The notes below the pieces were generated by a model that was not told the origin of the DNA, searched no databases, and saw only the letters and a list, made by a program, of their open reading frames with translations. Source: Paenibacillus tyrphae (GTDB lineage: Bacteria > Bacillota > Bacilli > Paenibacillales > NBRC-103111). Taken from it: DNA of 64,000 bases. Within the stretch, counting starts at the first letter, position 1. The number at the start of each line of letters is the position of its first letter. This document shows, piece by piece, positions 51,801 to 60,100 of this stretch. A program made the position numbers and the translations under genes. The stretch lies in NCBI RefSeq assembly GCF_024158745.1, contig NZ_JAMZAW010000001.1, positions 1 to 64,000 on the forward strand, given 5' to 3'.

Positions 51801-51892
51801 CGGTGCGTTTCGTCCCGCTTCCACTGCTCCAGCACGCGAAGCTCGCGGACTCTCGCTTTTTCTTTCACGTCGACTTTTCTCACAGGTCTCAT
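48803..51892 (-). CDS. ileS: Isoleucyl-tRNA synthetase, type 2-like
   Basis: A 1029-residue class I synthetase that charges tRNA-Ile. Signature motifs: GSPHIGHVLG (HIGH), GWDTHGLPVELGVEKQLGI, editing-domain TTPWTLPSNVALAV and KMSKSKGN. The sequence around HIGH and the GLPVE-x-x-x-EKxLGI pattern, the length and the lack of the C-terminal zinc-finger cysteines of the common bacterial enzyme place it with the eukaryote-like type 2 IleRS. That type is known for low sensitivity to mupirocin. A T-box leader precedes it. A second ileS of type 1 may exist elsewhere, as in some Bacillales. Confidence 0.92.
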   Translation of the reverse strand: MRPVRKVDVKEKARVRELRVLEQWKRDETHRKSIENRAGRPNFVFYEGPPTANGSPHIGHVLGRVVKDFICRYKTMSGYRVVRKAGWDTHGLPVELGVEKQLGISGKQEIEKYGVAEFVEKCKSSVFEYEKQWRELTEAIAYWTDMDHPYVTLTNEYIESVWHLLSVIHGKGLLYKGHRVSPYCPDCQTTLSSHEVAQGYEDVKDLSATVKFKSKRGDEIFLAWTTTPWTLPSNVALAVNKDIDYVKVKYNGEVYVVAEKLAGNVFKADYEIVSVHKGSEFVGTPYEPPFGYVRPVKGHIVVDADYVSDTSGTGIVHTAPAHGEDDYRTTRKHELDFVNVVNLAGRYTEQVTEFAGRFVKDCDVDIVKSLSERGLLFSKERYEHSYPFCWRCKSPLLYYAMESWFIRTTAVKDQLIENNRNINWYPSHLREGRFGKFLEELVDWNISRNRYWGTPLNVWVCGDCGKEHAPESRKELREWAIQPLDESLELHKPYVDEVKLRCACGGTMERTPEVIDVWFDSGSMPFAQYHHPFGDEQLFREQYPADMICEGIDQTRGWFFSLLAVSTLYNGQSPYKAVISTGHVLDENGQKMSKSKGNGIDPWEIIEEFGTDAFRWALLADSAPWNSKRFSKQIVAEAKSKVIDTLHNAHAFYALYAAIDGYKPEEHPLRTSANELDRWILSRLNSTLRQVVKGLDDNDFLNPAKQIEAFVDELSNWYIRRSRDRFWASGMTEDKVSAYQTLRDALLTLAAMIAPYAPLIAEDIYGNLGGEGSIHLADYPKASDSAVDPTLERDMETAREIVELARSVRNETGIKTRQPLAELIVSLDREFQLSRYADIVKEEINVKDIRIEQSDSGFVDFSLKLNLKVAGKKYGKFVGPVQSRLKQLSAAEAKQAVAAGFLDVAVDGETLHLTLDELLVDKQAKAGFASASGYGITVALNTAITEELEQEGFVREVVRAVQDYRKKLELPIEKRVALVLDVDPQLKEALERFDHVLRDNVLLSGVRYTKETGMESVSLGERTIGLRIE

Positions 51893-51907
51893 CCTTTCTT
51901 CTTAAAA

Positions 51908-52190
51908 AACAAAAAAATCCCGCCCCGTAAGGGACGAGATTGTTCTCGCGCTACCACCCTTGTTCCGCAGCGATCATCATGAAACATGATCCCGCGGCAC
52001 CTCTACGACGTACCATCATACGCGTCCCTTGTAACGGCAGGATCCCGGGTCTGCTTACTGAACCTTCAGCATTCCTTCTCGGAGAGGATGTTCGGCTAAT
52101 TCTTGAACGTTGGCTTTCAGCACAAGGCCAACTCTCTGGGGAACAAGGGATTAGCGTACTCGTTCTCGTCAATGAATTTAACAGGCAATT
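51908..52190 (-). ncRNA. T-box leader of ileS
   Basis: On the minus strand the conserved AGGGTGGTAGCGCG T-box (51960-51947) is followed by a terminator TCTCGTCCC/GGGGCGGGAT with T7 (51942-51911). Stem I signatures lie upstream (AGAGAG near 52135, then TTGTGCTGAAAGCC), and a GAACATC stretch near 52090 offers ATC as the isoleucine specifier codon. Uncharged tRNA-Ile would stabilise the antiterminator and raise ileS expression. Confidence 0.9.
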
Positions 52191-52270
52191 CAATTATTAC
52201 AGTTGTACACTAGTTTCAACCAAATGTCAACAGTGCGAACAAATAGGACAGTACATTCGTCCTGCCTCAG

Positions 52271-53578
52271 TTACCGCCAATCGGCTAAATGCGCCGTTAC
52301 CCGCCGAACCGCTTCCTTTTCCTTCTTCAGCACGGCTTCCTGTTCGGCCTTCTCCAGCAGCCGGATAATTTCACCGCGATCCGGCTCGCCCTCCGGAACT
52401 TCCCCTCTCGCGAACAGCTTCCCGAGTGCGGACAGCGCCGACTGCCGCATGGCCTCGTGCCCGTCCAGCCAGCGGCAGACGTCCTCCCAGTGCGGCGCGG
52501 AGGCCGCGAACAGCTCGTCCCAGCCTCCGAACGGAAACGAAACATGGGACTCCGCCCACCGGATGACGTCCCGGCTGTGGAAATACCGCAGCAAGCCGTT
52601 GGCGCTGTAGCCGTCGATTTTGCTGTCCTGCGCCTCCTGTTCCAGCCGGGCCAATACTCGTTCCAGCCCTTCGCTTCCCGGGAGGCAGCATGCCGACAAA
52701 TACGCTCTGCTGTGGTTCGACACTTCAACCGGAGGCCGGTCCGCCCAGAGCGAACGCACCCAATCCGCCGCCGCTTCGCCGACGGTTTCCCCTATGTATC
52801 CAAACAGCCGATCCCGGTTACCCCGGTACGTCTCCCGCTCAAGTCTGGCCAGCCATGCCTCCAGCACGGCGGCAGGCTCATAGCGCGCAAGAGCTTCGCG
52901 CACCCCCGCATCCTCCGCTTCATGGAACGTAATATAGTCGATAAGCAGCGGCAGCTCCTTCGCCGCGTCTTCCAGCGTAAGCGTCAAATAGCGGTCCAGC
53001 CAAGCTTTCCATGCCTTCGCATTCGTCCCGTCGATATCCAGACCGTCCGGACCGCAGAACGGCTCGTACGCGCTATCCTCGGCGCCGACCAATGCCAGCT
53101 CCGTTACCCGCTCCACAAATTCGGTGAACGAAGGGGCCAGCGGCAGAAACTCGCCTGTCTCATGTCCCCAGCTGACAACCGGCGGATCGTCCGGATCGCC
53201 TTCAAGATCGAGCAGCACATAGTCCCCATTGCCAGCTACGTGAAAAGCAAGATACCGCTTCTCCTCCTCCAGCTCGTCATCACCGAAATACGGCCATTCG
53301 AACGCATCAACACTCCACGCCAGCTCCCCGGACGACTCAAAAGGGGATAGCGTCTCTTCGGCAAAATACCAGTAGATTGTGACTTTTCCCGCTCCTTCGG
53401 CAAGGATTCGGCGCACGGTCGGCGGCAGCCCGATTCCGAGGCGCGTCTCCGCTTCCCTTACGCGTTCCTCATCCGCTTCCGGCTCGACGACCCATTCGCG
53501 CACCGTTGCGCCCTGCGCTTCGAGGCGTTTCAGCAGCGTGTCCCATCGATCGATCCATGTCTTTATTCTCTCCCTCAT
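52271..53578 (-). CDS. SMI1/KNR4 family protein
   Basis: A 435-residue protein. The N-terminal SMI1/KNR4 domain (about 25-160) shows EERVREAETRLGIGLPPTVRRILAEGAG, YFAEE and the late DLEGDPDDPPVVSWGHETGEFLPLAPSFTEFVERV. The remaining two-thirds are helical, repetitive and acidic without a domain I recognise. SMI1/KNR4 proteins in bacteria are frequent immunity proteins of polymorphic toxin systems, but many are orphans. It lies 16 bases after a DUF4274/ankyrin gene of similar character; no toxin gene is near. Confidence 0.8.
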   Translation of the reverse strand: MRERIKTWIDRWDTLLKRLEAQGATVREWVVEPEADEERVREAETRLGIGLPPTVRRILAEGAGKVTIYWYFAEETLSPFESSGELAWSVDAFEWPYFGDDELEEEKRYLAFHVAGNGDYVLLDLEGDPDDPPVVSWGHETGEFLPLAPSFTEFVERVTELALVGAEDSAYEPFCGPDGLDIDGTNAKAWKAWLDRYLTLTLEDAAKELPLLIDYITFHEAEDAGVREALARYEPAAVLEAWLARLERETYRGNRDRLFGYIGETVGEAAADWVRSLWADRPPVEVSNHSRAYLSACCLPGSEGLERVLARLEQEAQDSKIDGYSANGLLRYFHSRDVIRWAESHVSFPFGGWDELFAASAPHWEDVCRWLDGHEAMRQSALSALGKLFARGEVPEGEPDRGEIIRLLEKAEQEAVLKKEKEAVRRVTAHLADWR

Positions 53579-53594
53579 GCTTCTGCTTCTCCTT

Positions 53595-54290
53595 TTATGT
53601 ATCCTTCAAGTGCGGAAATCTCTCCAGCAAATGACGAATCAGCGCGATGTACTGCTGCTCGTCATCATACTCGGTCCTCCCCCGCTCCAGCCAATAGTCT
53701 CCGTCTGCGAGGTCGTATATTTCGTAAGCCGTCGCTTCCCGGCACTCCGGGTGCCGCACAATCGCCACGATCGGCTCCAAGTCGTCATCCCAGTTAAATC
53801 CCAATACAAAAGCGTGCCGCAGCTCCGGCGTGTTCAACAGATGCAACCGGGCCATGCGTTCCTCGTTCTCCGAATAGAGCAAAGAATCGACGAGCTCGCG
53901 TTCCGCCTCCGTCAACGTTAACCGGAAGGCTCCTTTCGCGCCAAGCAGCAAATCGGCAATTTCCGGCTGATGTCTCGCCTTAAACCAAGGCGTATGCGCA
54001 ATGCCCTTCGGATGGTCCAGTTCGATGCCATGCGCGATCAGCAGCTCCACCGCCTGTTTATTGCCGAATTTGATCGCTTTTTCAAGCACGGTTAAGCCCA
54101 GTTTGTCTTCCAGATTCGGATCGGCTCCCTTGGCGAGCAAAAACGCAAACATCTCCATCGGCGCTTTTTGCGTAATAACGTAGTGCAGCGGAGTGCGGCC
54201 GAACTTGTCCTGCCCGTTTACATCGTCTGCTGACGCTGCGGCTTCGAGCGCTGCCATCGACCGGTTTTTGATCGCTTCAAAAAGTAGCAT
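53595..54290 (-). CDS. Ankyrin-repeat protein with DUF4274-like C-terminus
   Basis: A 231-residue protein with about three ankyrin repeats in residues 1-125 (GRTPLHYVITQKAPMEMFAFLLAKGADPN; LEKAIKFGNKQAVELLIAHG) and a C-terminal domain (about 135-231) beginning LTEAERELVDSLLY. Its core, LRHAFVLGFNWDDDLEPIVAIVRHPEC then TAYEIYDLADGDYWLE, resembles DUF4274. Such proteins occur near SMI1 proteins and polymorphic toxins. Co-directional with the SMI1 gene that follows it. Function not known. Confidence 0.8.
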   Translation of the reverse strand: MLLFEAIKNRSMAALEAAASADDVNGQDKFGRTPLHYVITQKAPMEMFAFLLAKGADPNLEDKLGLTVLEKAIKFGNKQAVELLIAHGIELDHPKGIAHTPWFKARHQPEIADLLLGAKGAFRLTLTEAERELVDSLLYSENEERMARLHLLNTPELRHAFVLGFNWDDDLEPIVAIVRHPECREATAYEIYDLADGDYWLERGRTEYDDEQQYIALIRHLLERFPHLKDT

Positions 54291-54320
54291 GTTATACCCC
54301 TCGTTGATCCTCGTTATGTT

Positions 54321-55304
54321 CTAACTGTCCCCGATTCCCAGAACCGGTTCGTCTTTCAGATAGTATTCAAAGTAGCTTTTCGCCACCCTGGGGATAAGCT
54401 CGGATAGCGACGCATGCTCCGCAGGGTTATTGGCAAGAAAAGCGAAGTTTCGGAGAATCGCCCAGACGAAAAACAGGTCCAGGCTCTTCGCATCGATCTC
54501 CCGCAGCTGACGTTCCTCCCGGTAGGCGGACAAAAATTCGCGCCGGTTCTCCAGCGAAAGATGCAACAACGTTTCGGCCACGTCAAACAGATAAAAGCCG
54601 TAGCCGCACGCGGAAAAGTCGATGGGTCTCGGACTGCCCTGATCGAAGACGTAATTGCTTTCGTGCAGATCCGAATGAATCAGTCCCCAGGTAGGCTTGG
54701 CCACCGTTTGCAGCTGCAGCCCGGCGGCGATTTTATGCGCGGTCCGTTCGAGGCAAGCATACGCCTCGCCCGAAATGACGTTCATCTCCGGCAGCCGCTT
54801 TAACGGACAGGGCAGCGACAACACGTTGTCCGTATCATACACCGGCCGGGTGAACCCTGCGGGAGCATTCCACTCCATCGCATGCCGATGCAGCGCAGCC
54901 ATGAGCTGCGCCAGGCTTCGAGTTTCCCCGGGTGTCGGCTCCCTGTCCAGTAGCTCGCCATTCACCCACTGATGCAGCGTGACGACGACGCGTTCCCCGG
55001 AGGTGTTGACGTCTACCTCTGTGGTCAGCCCGTTGTCCCGGGTTCTTACCGGAGAAGGAACTGTCAAGGTCGTATCCGCGGCTAACGCTTCGAGCCAAAG
55101 CAGCTCCGATTCGACAGCCTTTTTGGAATGGCTTCCCTTTGTAGCATAATGCAGCTTCATCAGATAGTTCAAGCTTTCCTGCTTCGTCTTCACCTGAAAG
55201 GTCACATTATCGCTCTTCCCCAAGTAAACAAGCCGCTCCCCTTGAACCGGGAATTGCTTTAAAGCTTCCTTCGCGATGCTCTCGTCATCCCAACGGACAC
55301 CCAT
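54321..55304 (-). CDS. APH-like phosphotransferase
   Basis: A 327-residue member of the aminoglycoside phosphotransferase/choline kinase superfamily. The catalytic loop HSDLHESNYVF and metal-binding IDFSACGYGFYLFD are present; the N-terminal VTFQVKTKQESLNYLMKLHYATKG carries the ATP lysine. Such enzymes phosphorylate small hydroxyl substrates such as homoserine, choline, spectinomycin or macrolides. The particular substrate is unknown. ATG 55302-55304 follows TGGGAGGG; an in-frame start five codons upstream lacks a ribosome binding site. Confidence 0.85.
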   Translation of the reverse strand: MGVRWDDESIAKEALKQFPVQGERLVYLGKSDNVTFQVKTKQESLNYLMKLHYATKGSHSKKAVESELLWLEALAADTTLTVPSPVRTRDNGLTTEVDVNTSGERVVVTLHQWVNGELLDREPTPGETRSLAQLMAALHRHAMEWNAPAGFTRPVYDTDNVLSLPCPLKRLPEMNVISGEAYACLERTAHKIAAGLQLQTVAKPTWGLIHSDLHESNYVFDQGSPRPIDFSACGYGFYLFDVAETLLHLSLENRREFLSAYREERQLREIDAKSLDLFFVWAILRNFAFLANNPAEHASLSELIPRVAKSYFEYYLKDEPVLGIGDS

Positions 55305-55342
55305 AACGATCCCTCCCAAAAGCTTCCATCGATTTATCCTGC

Positions 55343-55385
55343 AAAAAAGAGGAGCCAGGCTCCTGAACGAAACCGACGCTCCTCG
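55343..55385 (-). terminator. Terminator of the secreted-protein gene
   Basis: On the minus strand AGGAGC pairs with GCTCCT across a looped region and is followed by CTTTTTTGC; located 20 bases after the stop codon. Confidence 0.6.
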
Positions 55386-55404
55386 ATGGACTGTCTTGAT
55401 TGAC

Positions 55405-55959
55405 TTACTCTGCTTTGGTCGCTGCCGCTTCGGCTGCCGTTGGCACAGCGGCCAGCTCGAACGTCTGATTGCCGTTCACTTCGACGTTTTGAACCGCTCC
55501 GTTCGTATTCACCCAGCCTCTCGCAAGCAGCGAGGCTTTGCCCGAGTTGACGAAGATTCTCCCCAGATACACGCGCTCGCTGCACTTGAGATGGTTGCCG
55601 AAGTTGATATGGTACAGCCCCGTGGCATAGCCTTTCAGCGTAAAAGGCTTGCCGGGGATGATCGTGGAGCCGATCTCCTGGTAGGACGTGCCTTCCGTTG
55701 TAAGCTTGGTGCCATCCTGTTGGTAAAAGGACACCGTAATATCTGCAGGCGTGCTGCCGGCATTGGATAATTGGAACGAAAAATCCAGAGACTTATCCGC
55801 GCTGCAATAATTGTTCGTCGGAATCGGGAAGGCAATTTCTTCAGGCAACGGCTGCTGCTGTCCCGTCGCTCGGGACGGTCCTTCCGCAATAGCAGGTGCC
55901 ATGATCATCAGACTTAGCGCCATCGTAGGCAGTAATACTTTTTTGAGCTTGCTTTTCAT
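55405..55959 (-). CDS. Secreted protein of unknown function
   Basis: A 184-residue protein with a clear signal peptide (KSKLKKVLLPTMALSLMIMAP, cleavage after AIA). The mature part is predicted beta-rich (LDFSFQLSNAGSTPADITVSFYQQDGTKL), has two cysteines (NNYCSAD and LKCSERV) that may form a disulfide, and ends in an Ala-rich tail. The pattern resembles an immunoglobulin-like or CARDB-like extracellular domain but I do not recognise the family. ATG 55957-55959 follows AGGGGTACG. Confidence 0.65.
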   Translation of the reverse strand: MKSKLKKVLLPTMALSLMIMAPAIAEGPSRATGQQQPLPEEIAFPIPTNNYCSADKSLDFSFQLSNAGSTPADITVSFYQQDGTKLTTEGTSYQEIGSTIIPGKPFTLKGYATGLYHINFGNHLKCSERVYLGRIFVNSGKASLLARGWVNTNGAVQNVEVNGNQTFELAAVPTAAEAAATKAE

Positions 55960-56050
55960 TTCACGTACCCCTTTTGTCAAGTCATTCCTCTCTACTGTAA
56001 TGGAGCCCGCCCCGATTGTCCAGAGGGATTCCTTCCAGCATATGGGCAGC

Positions 56051-56094
56051 AAAAAAGCCTCCGGCAACCCGCGAGGAGCTTATACCGAAGGCTT
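56051..56094 (-). terminator. Terminator of hmoA
   Basis: AAGCCTTCGG/CCGGAGGCTT stem followed by T6 on the minus strand, 37 bases after the hmoA stop. Confidence 0.8.
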
Positions 56095-56130
56095 CGTTTT
56101 CGAATCGAAAAAAGGACGGGAGCGGGCCCG

Positions 56131-56466
56131 TTACGCTTGCGCTTGCTGCCGATACGGCCCTTTGGCCGTTTTCACTTCATAGTTTCCGTGGCTCGAGCTG
56201 AGGATATGCTCCGGCTTCGGCTTGCCTCTTGCCTGTCTGTGACCTTCGAGATGAACCTCGCTGGTCTCCCATTTCTTCCACGCTTCCTCGGACTCCCAGC
56301 GAATCATCACAATGACCTCTTCGTCGCCTTTTCTCGCCTTCTTGACAAGTACGCTCAAATCGATAAAGCCTTCGGATTTTTCAATCGCGCCCTCTCCGCT
56401 GAAGCGCTGAACGACCAGATCCGAGGTTCCTTCTTTGACGATAATCGTTTTCATTTCAATAAACAT
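56131..56466 (-). CDS. hmoA: Heme-degrading monooxygenase HmoA
   Basis: A 111-residue antibiotic-biosynthesis-monooxygenase-fold protein that matches, by eye over most of its length, B. subtilis HmoA/YetG (IVKEGTSDLVVQRFSGEGAIE; GDEEVIVMIRWESEEAWKKWE; HLEGHRQARGKPKP). The heme-ligand histidine is in the HLEGH segment and the tryptophan in IRWES. It opens the heme ring to free iron. The catalytic Asn of IsdG types is not present, as is usual for the HmoA branch. A Fur box lies 42 bases upstream, so expression rises in iron limitation. Confidence 0.88.
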   Translation of the reverse strand: MFIEMKTIIVKEGTSDLVVQRFSGEGAIEKSEGFIDLSVLVKKARKGDEEVIVMIRWESEEAWKKWETSEVHLEGHRQARGKPKPEHILSSSHGNYEVKTAKGPYRQQAQA

Positions 56467-56507
56467 GGAATCACTCCCCTAGATAAACTTACCATATTTA
56501 TAATATT

Positions 56508-56526
56508 GATAAAGATTATCATTGTC
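56508..56526 (-). promoter_or_regulatory. Fur box upstream of hmoA
   Basis: GATAAAGATTATCATTGTC matches the 19-bp Fur consensus at 16-17 positions and sits 42 bases before the hmoA start. Confidence 0.8.
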
Positions 56527-56528
56527 AA

Positions 56529-57626
56529 TTAACCGTCCGTCCTCCGGTACCGATCGGCAGCCGCAACAAGCATCCATAGCAAAAACGGAAATACTACGGC
56601 AAAGCCTGCTCCGAGTTTGCCCATCCACTCGATCATTTTGTCATTGTCGCGGAACGTCGGCTGATAAAAGATGTAAGATACGATGAGCAGCAGCAAAAAC
56701 ACGAACAGATGCGGCCGATGGTCCGGCTTGCCCAGCATCCAGCTCGTGGAGTATACGCTGCAGTACGTAAAAGGAATCCACGTCAGAGCGATAAGTAAAA
56801 GATACAACGCGAGAAAAACGATTTCAAAGCGCTCGATAAAAGGAAATTCAACCACTTTCAGCAAGCTGATTACCGGTTCGTTGTATTGCGAGATCTCGTC
56901 CGGGCTGAAGAACACCAGGCAAGTAAAGTCCAACAGCAAGTAGACAACTAAGGCCAGCGTATTGCCGGCAATCACCCCGATGGCCGCCCGGTTTTTCTTT
57001 TGCAGAAACGGATACAGCACAAACGTCATTTCAAAGCCTAAAAAAGTGAACACCATCTCCGGCGTACCCTCCAGCACCGGTCCCCACCCTTCCTTAAGCA
57101 CGGGAAGCAGATGAAGCCACTCGGCGTCACCAAGCACGTAAATAAAAATCAAAGGCATCCAGCAGCATATCATGACAACGAACTCCGCAAATCTGCCATG
57201 GACCCGGACTCCGCTGCGGGCAATGAACCAGAATGGAACGATCAGCAGTGCGACGAGCATCAGCTCCGACGTTTGCGGCAGCAGCCATGCTTTGACGTAG
57301 ATCACCGTCCGGGAGAAAACGACGTACGAGAAAAAAGCAAAATAGAGAGCGACGACGATCGCGCCGGCCCCCCCCGCCCATTTGCCCCAATAGTTCGTCA
57401 ACAGATCAAGCAGCGTCCCGTCCGGGCAGCGTTTCATGGCCTGGATGATAAATAAGCTGGCGGCCGTAATCAGAAACCAGCCCAAGATGACCGATATCCA
57501 GTTGTCCGTCCCCGCATACCGGGTCACATTCGCAGGAAACGGGAGGACGCCGATGCCAATTTCCGAGGTGAAAATGAGAAAAATATATTGCCAAATCGTA
57601 ATTTCGTTATAAGCGTACTTTTTCAT
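56529..57626 (-). CDS. GerAB/ArcD/ProY-type spore germination permease
   Basis: A 365-residue, ten-TM protein of the endospore germination permease family (GerB subunit). Landmarks: NEITIWQYIFLIFTSEIGIGVLPFPANV and WISVILGWFLITAAS. It probably forms part of a nutrient-sensing germinant receptor in the spore inner membrane. ATG follows GGAGGC. It lies 215 bases downstream of two further GerB-type genes and may be part of the same operon or have its own promoter. Confidence 0.88.
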   Translation of the reverse strand: MKKYAYNEITIWQYIFLIFTSEIGIGVLPFPANVTRYAGTDNWISVILGWFLITAASLFIIQAMKRCPDGTLLDLLTNYWGKWAGGAGAIVVALYFAFFSYVVFSRTVIYVKAWLLPQTSELMLVALLIVPFWFIARSGVRVHGRFAEFVVMICCWMPLIFIYVLGDAEWLHLLPVLKEGWGPVLEGTPEMVFTFLGFEMTFVLYPFLQKKNRAAIGVIAGNTLALVVYLLLDFTCLVFFSPDEISQYNEPVISLLKVVEFPFIERFEIVFLALYLLLIALTWIPFTYCSVYSTSWMLGKPDHRPHLFVFLLLLIVSYIFYQPTFRDNDKMIEWMGKLGAGFAVVFPFLLWMLVAAADRYRRTDG

Positions 57627-57841
57627 CCGCGAAGCCTCCGGGTTGGACGATCCTGAATGATTAATATGTCCAATTTAAGGAAGGATATACAGTAAATAGA
57701 TCGTCACTCCAACCCAAAAAAGCCTGATTGCATCACCCGGCGCCGTGCTCTTCATACTCCCGCTCCAGCATGGACATGACGATCAGCGATTCGTACCGGC
57801 CCCTTGGTATCCTGCTCCCATTATAACGAATCGTCTGCGCT

Positions 57842-58957
57842 TCAATTACCATTTTTTGTATAACGTTTCGTCTTTTTGCCCCGAACTGCCGCCACCAGCA
57901 GCAAAACCGCCGGCCACAAGGCAAACGTCAGCGAAAATACCGGCCACACCTTATAATCCCACGCCTGCTCGTAGCCGACATTCGGATAAATGAGCAGCGC
58001 AAAAGGCACAAGGCACAGGCCTATCGGCAAATTGAGCGAGCGGTATTCGTCCACCCGAATCATCTGGGCCAAGCCCGTTACGGCAGCGTAGTAAATGAAC
58101 ACCACTTGATAAAATATAGCGAGCAGCCATAACAAGACAAGCAGCGCTTCGATGCGTTCAAAAAAATGACCGATGCTGATTTTCATCGTCAGGTTGTAGG
58201 TCGGATACAGCTCGATGGACGTCCGGTCGGGACCTAGCACCATGACCGTCAATGCGGTTACAGCCGTCAAAATCGCGCCGGAGCTTAGTACGGAGGTGTA
58301 TAGCGCTTTACCGCACGCTTCGGGACGGCTCACGTGCTTCGGATAAATCATCAGCAATGAAACCCACGGAAAGTAAGCGAAGCTTAAGAATGTGAACGAA
58401 GCCCGCGATAGCGGTCCGGGCCCCGCTTCCATTACCGGCAGCAGATTCCCGGTCTGGGCTTCCGGCAGCAGCGATAACATGACGATGACAAGCGCGAACA
58501 TAAAGATCAGAACAGACGTCTCCGCAGACCGCGCCAAAGCCCCTAGCCCCAGATGCGTCCCGTACAGCATGACGGCAGCATAGAGGATCATCAATACCGG
58601 CCTCGGAGTTTCGATGAACAGATTGGTCGTCAGGAAGTTGCCGACGTACCAGATTAAAGCAGCCGCGGAGTAAAAGTTGAAAAAGAGGTAGGCGAGCATA
58701 AAGATGCGGCCTGCCGTTTTTCCTAGCAGATGCGTGCTAAGCTCCGTCAACGTCTTGTCCGGGAACCGTCCCGCCAAGGCATTATACAGCGCGACGAGCG
58801 CCAGCCCTCCCAAGGTGCCCAAAGCGGCGCCCAGCCAGGCATCCTGCTTCAGCTCGTCGGCCAGTCCCGATGAAATGACGAGCAGCGTAGAGCCTAACGA
58901 GAACAAGATCGTCAGGACCGTAAATTGATATACCGAGATTTGCCGTTGACCGTCCAT
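57842..58957 (-). CDS. GerAB-type spore germination permease
   Basis: A 371-residue GerB-type permease with about ten membrane segments (starts QRQISVYQFTVLTILFSLGSTLLVISS). The family-typical central FTFLSFAYFPWVSLLMIYP and late YHLTMKISIGHFFERIEALL-like segment (TMKISIGHFFERIEALLVLLW) are present. Lies 9 bases after the next GerB gene, with which it shares strong overall similarity, indicating a tandem duplication. B subunits of Ger receptors set germinant specificity. Confidence 0.88.
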   Translation of the reverse strand: MDGQRQISVYQFTVLTILFSLGSTLLVISSGLADELKQDAWLGAALGTLGGLALVALYNALAGRFPDKTLTELSTHLLGKTAGRIFMLAYLFFNFYSAAALIWYVGNFLTTNLFIETPRPVLMILYAAVMLYGTHLGLGALARSAETSVLIFMFALVIVMLSLLPEAQTGNLLPVMEAGPGPLSRASFTFLSFAYFPWVSLLMIYPKHVSRPEACGKALYTSVLSSGAILTAVTALTVMVLGPDRTSIELYPTYNLTMKISIGHFFERIEALLVLLWLLAIFYQVVFIYYAAVTGLAQMIRVDEYRSLNLPIGLCLVPFALLIYPNVGYEQAWDYKVWPVFSLTFALWPAVLLLVAAVRGKKTKRYTKNGN

Positions 58958-58966
58958 ACCTTCACC

Positions 58967-60061
58967 TCATCTCTTCCCGGGCGACCTGCGCAGCCAAGCC
59001 GCTCCGAGCATTAGCAAAGGGAGAAACAATCCGAAGGTGAGCGTGTAAGGCGTCCAGATCTTCGTCGCAAAAAGGTCAAAGTACGGCCGATTCGGAACGA
59101 ACACCAGAGCCAGCACCATTAAAATCATGGCGAGCGGCAGCGTAACCGACCGGTATCTCGGCAGCTTCACGATCTGTGCTATCCCATAGGAGGCGGCATA
59201 GTAGCAGACGGATATTTTGACAAAAACCGTGATAAACCAAAGAAACGCCATAATGGCTTCGATCCGCTCAAAAAACTTGCCGACGGCAACCTTCTGCGCC
59301 AGCACATAGCTCGGATAGGCCAACAAAGCGGTCATATCGCTGCCCATCACCAGAATGGAAACCGTGGAGAACACGGTAAGAACGATCGTGCCGACAGCCA
59401 GACCCGTTGCAAAAGCTTTCGCCCCCTTGTCCGGGTTGCGGACCAAAGGAAACAGCATGAGCAGGATGACGCTTTCCTCCAAATTTCCCAAAAATCTTAA
59501 ATTCCCTTCCATAATCGGTTTCAGACCCTCGCTCAACACCGGCTGGGCGTGCTCCAGCTTGATCTGCGGAGAAATAAACAAGACCAACATCAGGTAAAGC
59601 AGCACAAACGAAGGAAACACCAATTCGGACGAGCGAACCAGCGTAACCGCCCCCTGCCGCACACCGAGTACGATGACGCCGGTGAACAGCAGAATGACGA
59701 CCTCGATCGGGGTCTCCGGCATCATCTGCGTCGTGATGAAGTCCCCGATTTCATAAAGCATGAGAGAAATATCAACCAGAATAAAACTGACGAAAGAGCA
59801 GGCTGCCGCCGTTCCCGCCCATCGGCCCAGGACGGAGCGGCATAGATCGATCAGCGTCGCCGGAAAGTGGCGTTTGGCCAGCGTCGTGTACAGCCAAGCG
59901 ATCGCCAAGCCCTCGATGCATCCGACAGCGGCTGCCAGCCAGGCATCCTGCTTGGCGGAAGAAGCCAGCCACGAAGGCACGTACAACAGCGCATCCCCGA
60001 CAACAAATAAAATCACAAGCAGCGTAAATTGATGGGTATCGATCTTGTCGTTATCGAACAT
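58967..60061 (-). CDS. GerAB-type spore germination permease
   Basis: A 364-residue GerB-type permease (starts DKIDTHQFTLLVILFVVGDALLYVPS; also QKVAVGKFFERIEAIMAFLW). It is a close paralogue of the following gene at 57.8-59.0 kb. Located after a small membrane-protein gene and gerC in the germination operon. With GerA and GerC subunits it should make the B component of a germinant receptor. Confidence 0.9.
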   Translation of the reverse strand: MFDNDKIDTHQFTLLVILFVVGDALLYVPSWLASSAKQDAWLAAAVGCIEGLAIAWLYTTLAKRHFPATLIDLCRSVLGRWAGTAAACSFVSFILVDISLMLYEIGDFITTQMMPETPIEVVILLFTGVIVLGVRQGAVTLVRSSELVFPSFVLLYLMLVLFISPQIKLEHAQPVLSEGLKPIMEGNLRFLGNLEESVILLMLFPLVRNPDKGAKAFATGLAVGTIVLTVFSTVSILVMGSDMTALLAYPSYVLAQKVAVGKFFERIEAIMAFLWFITVFVKISVCYYAASYGIAQIVKLPRYRSVTLPLAMILMVLALVFVPNRPYFDLFATKIWTPYTLTFGLFLPLLMLGAAWLRRSPGKR

Positions 60062-60100
60062 ACGGTTCCACCTGCCATTTCTTCGACAGACGATATGGGC

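Noticed and set aside
52271..54290. Calling the SMI1/ankyrin pair a toxin-antitoxin or defence system
   Set aside because: No toxin, nuclease or secretion-associated domain is adjacent; family context alone is not enough.
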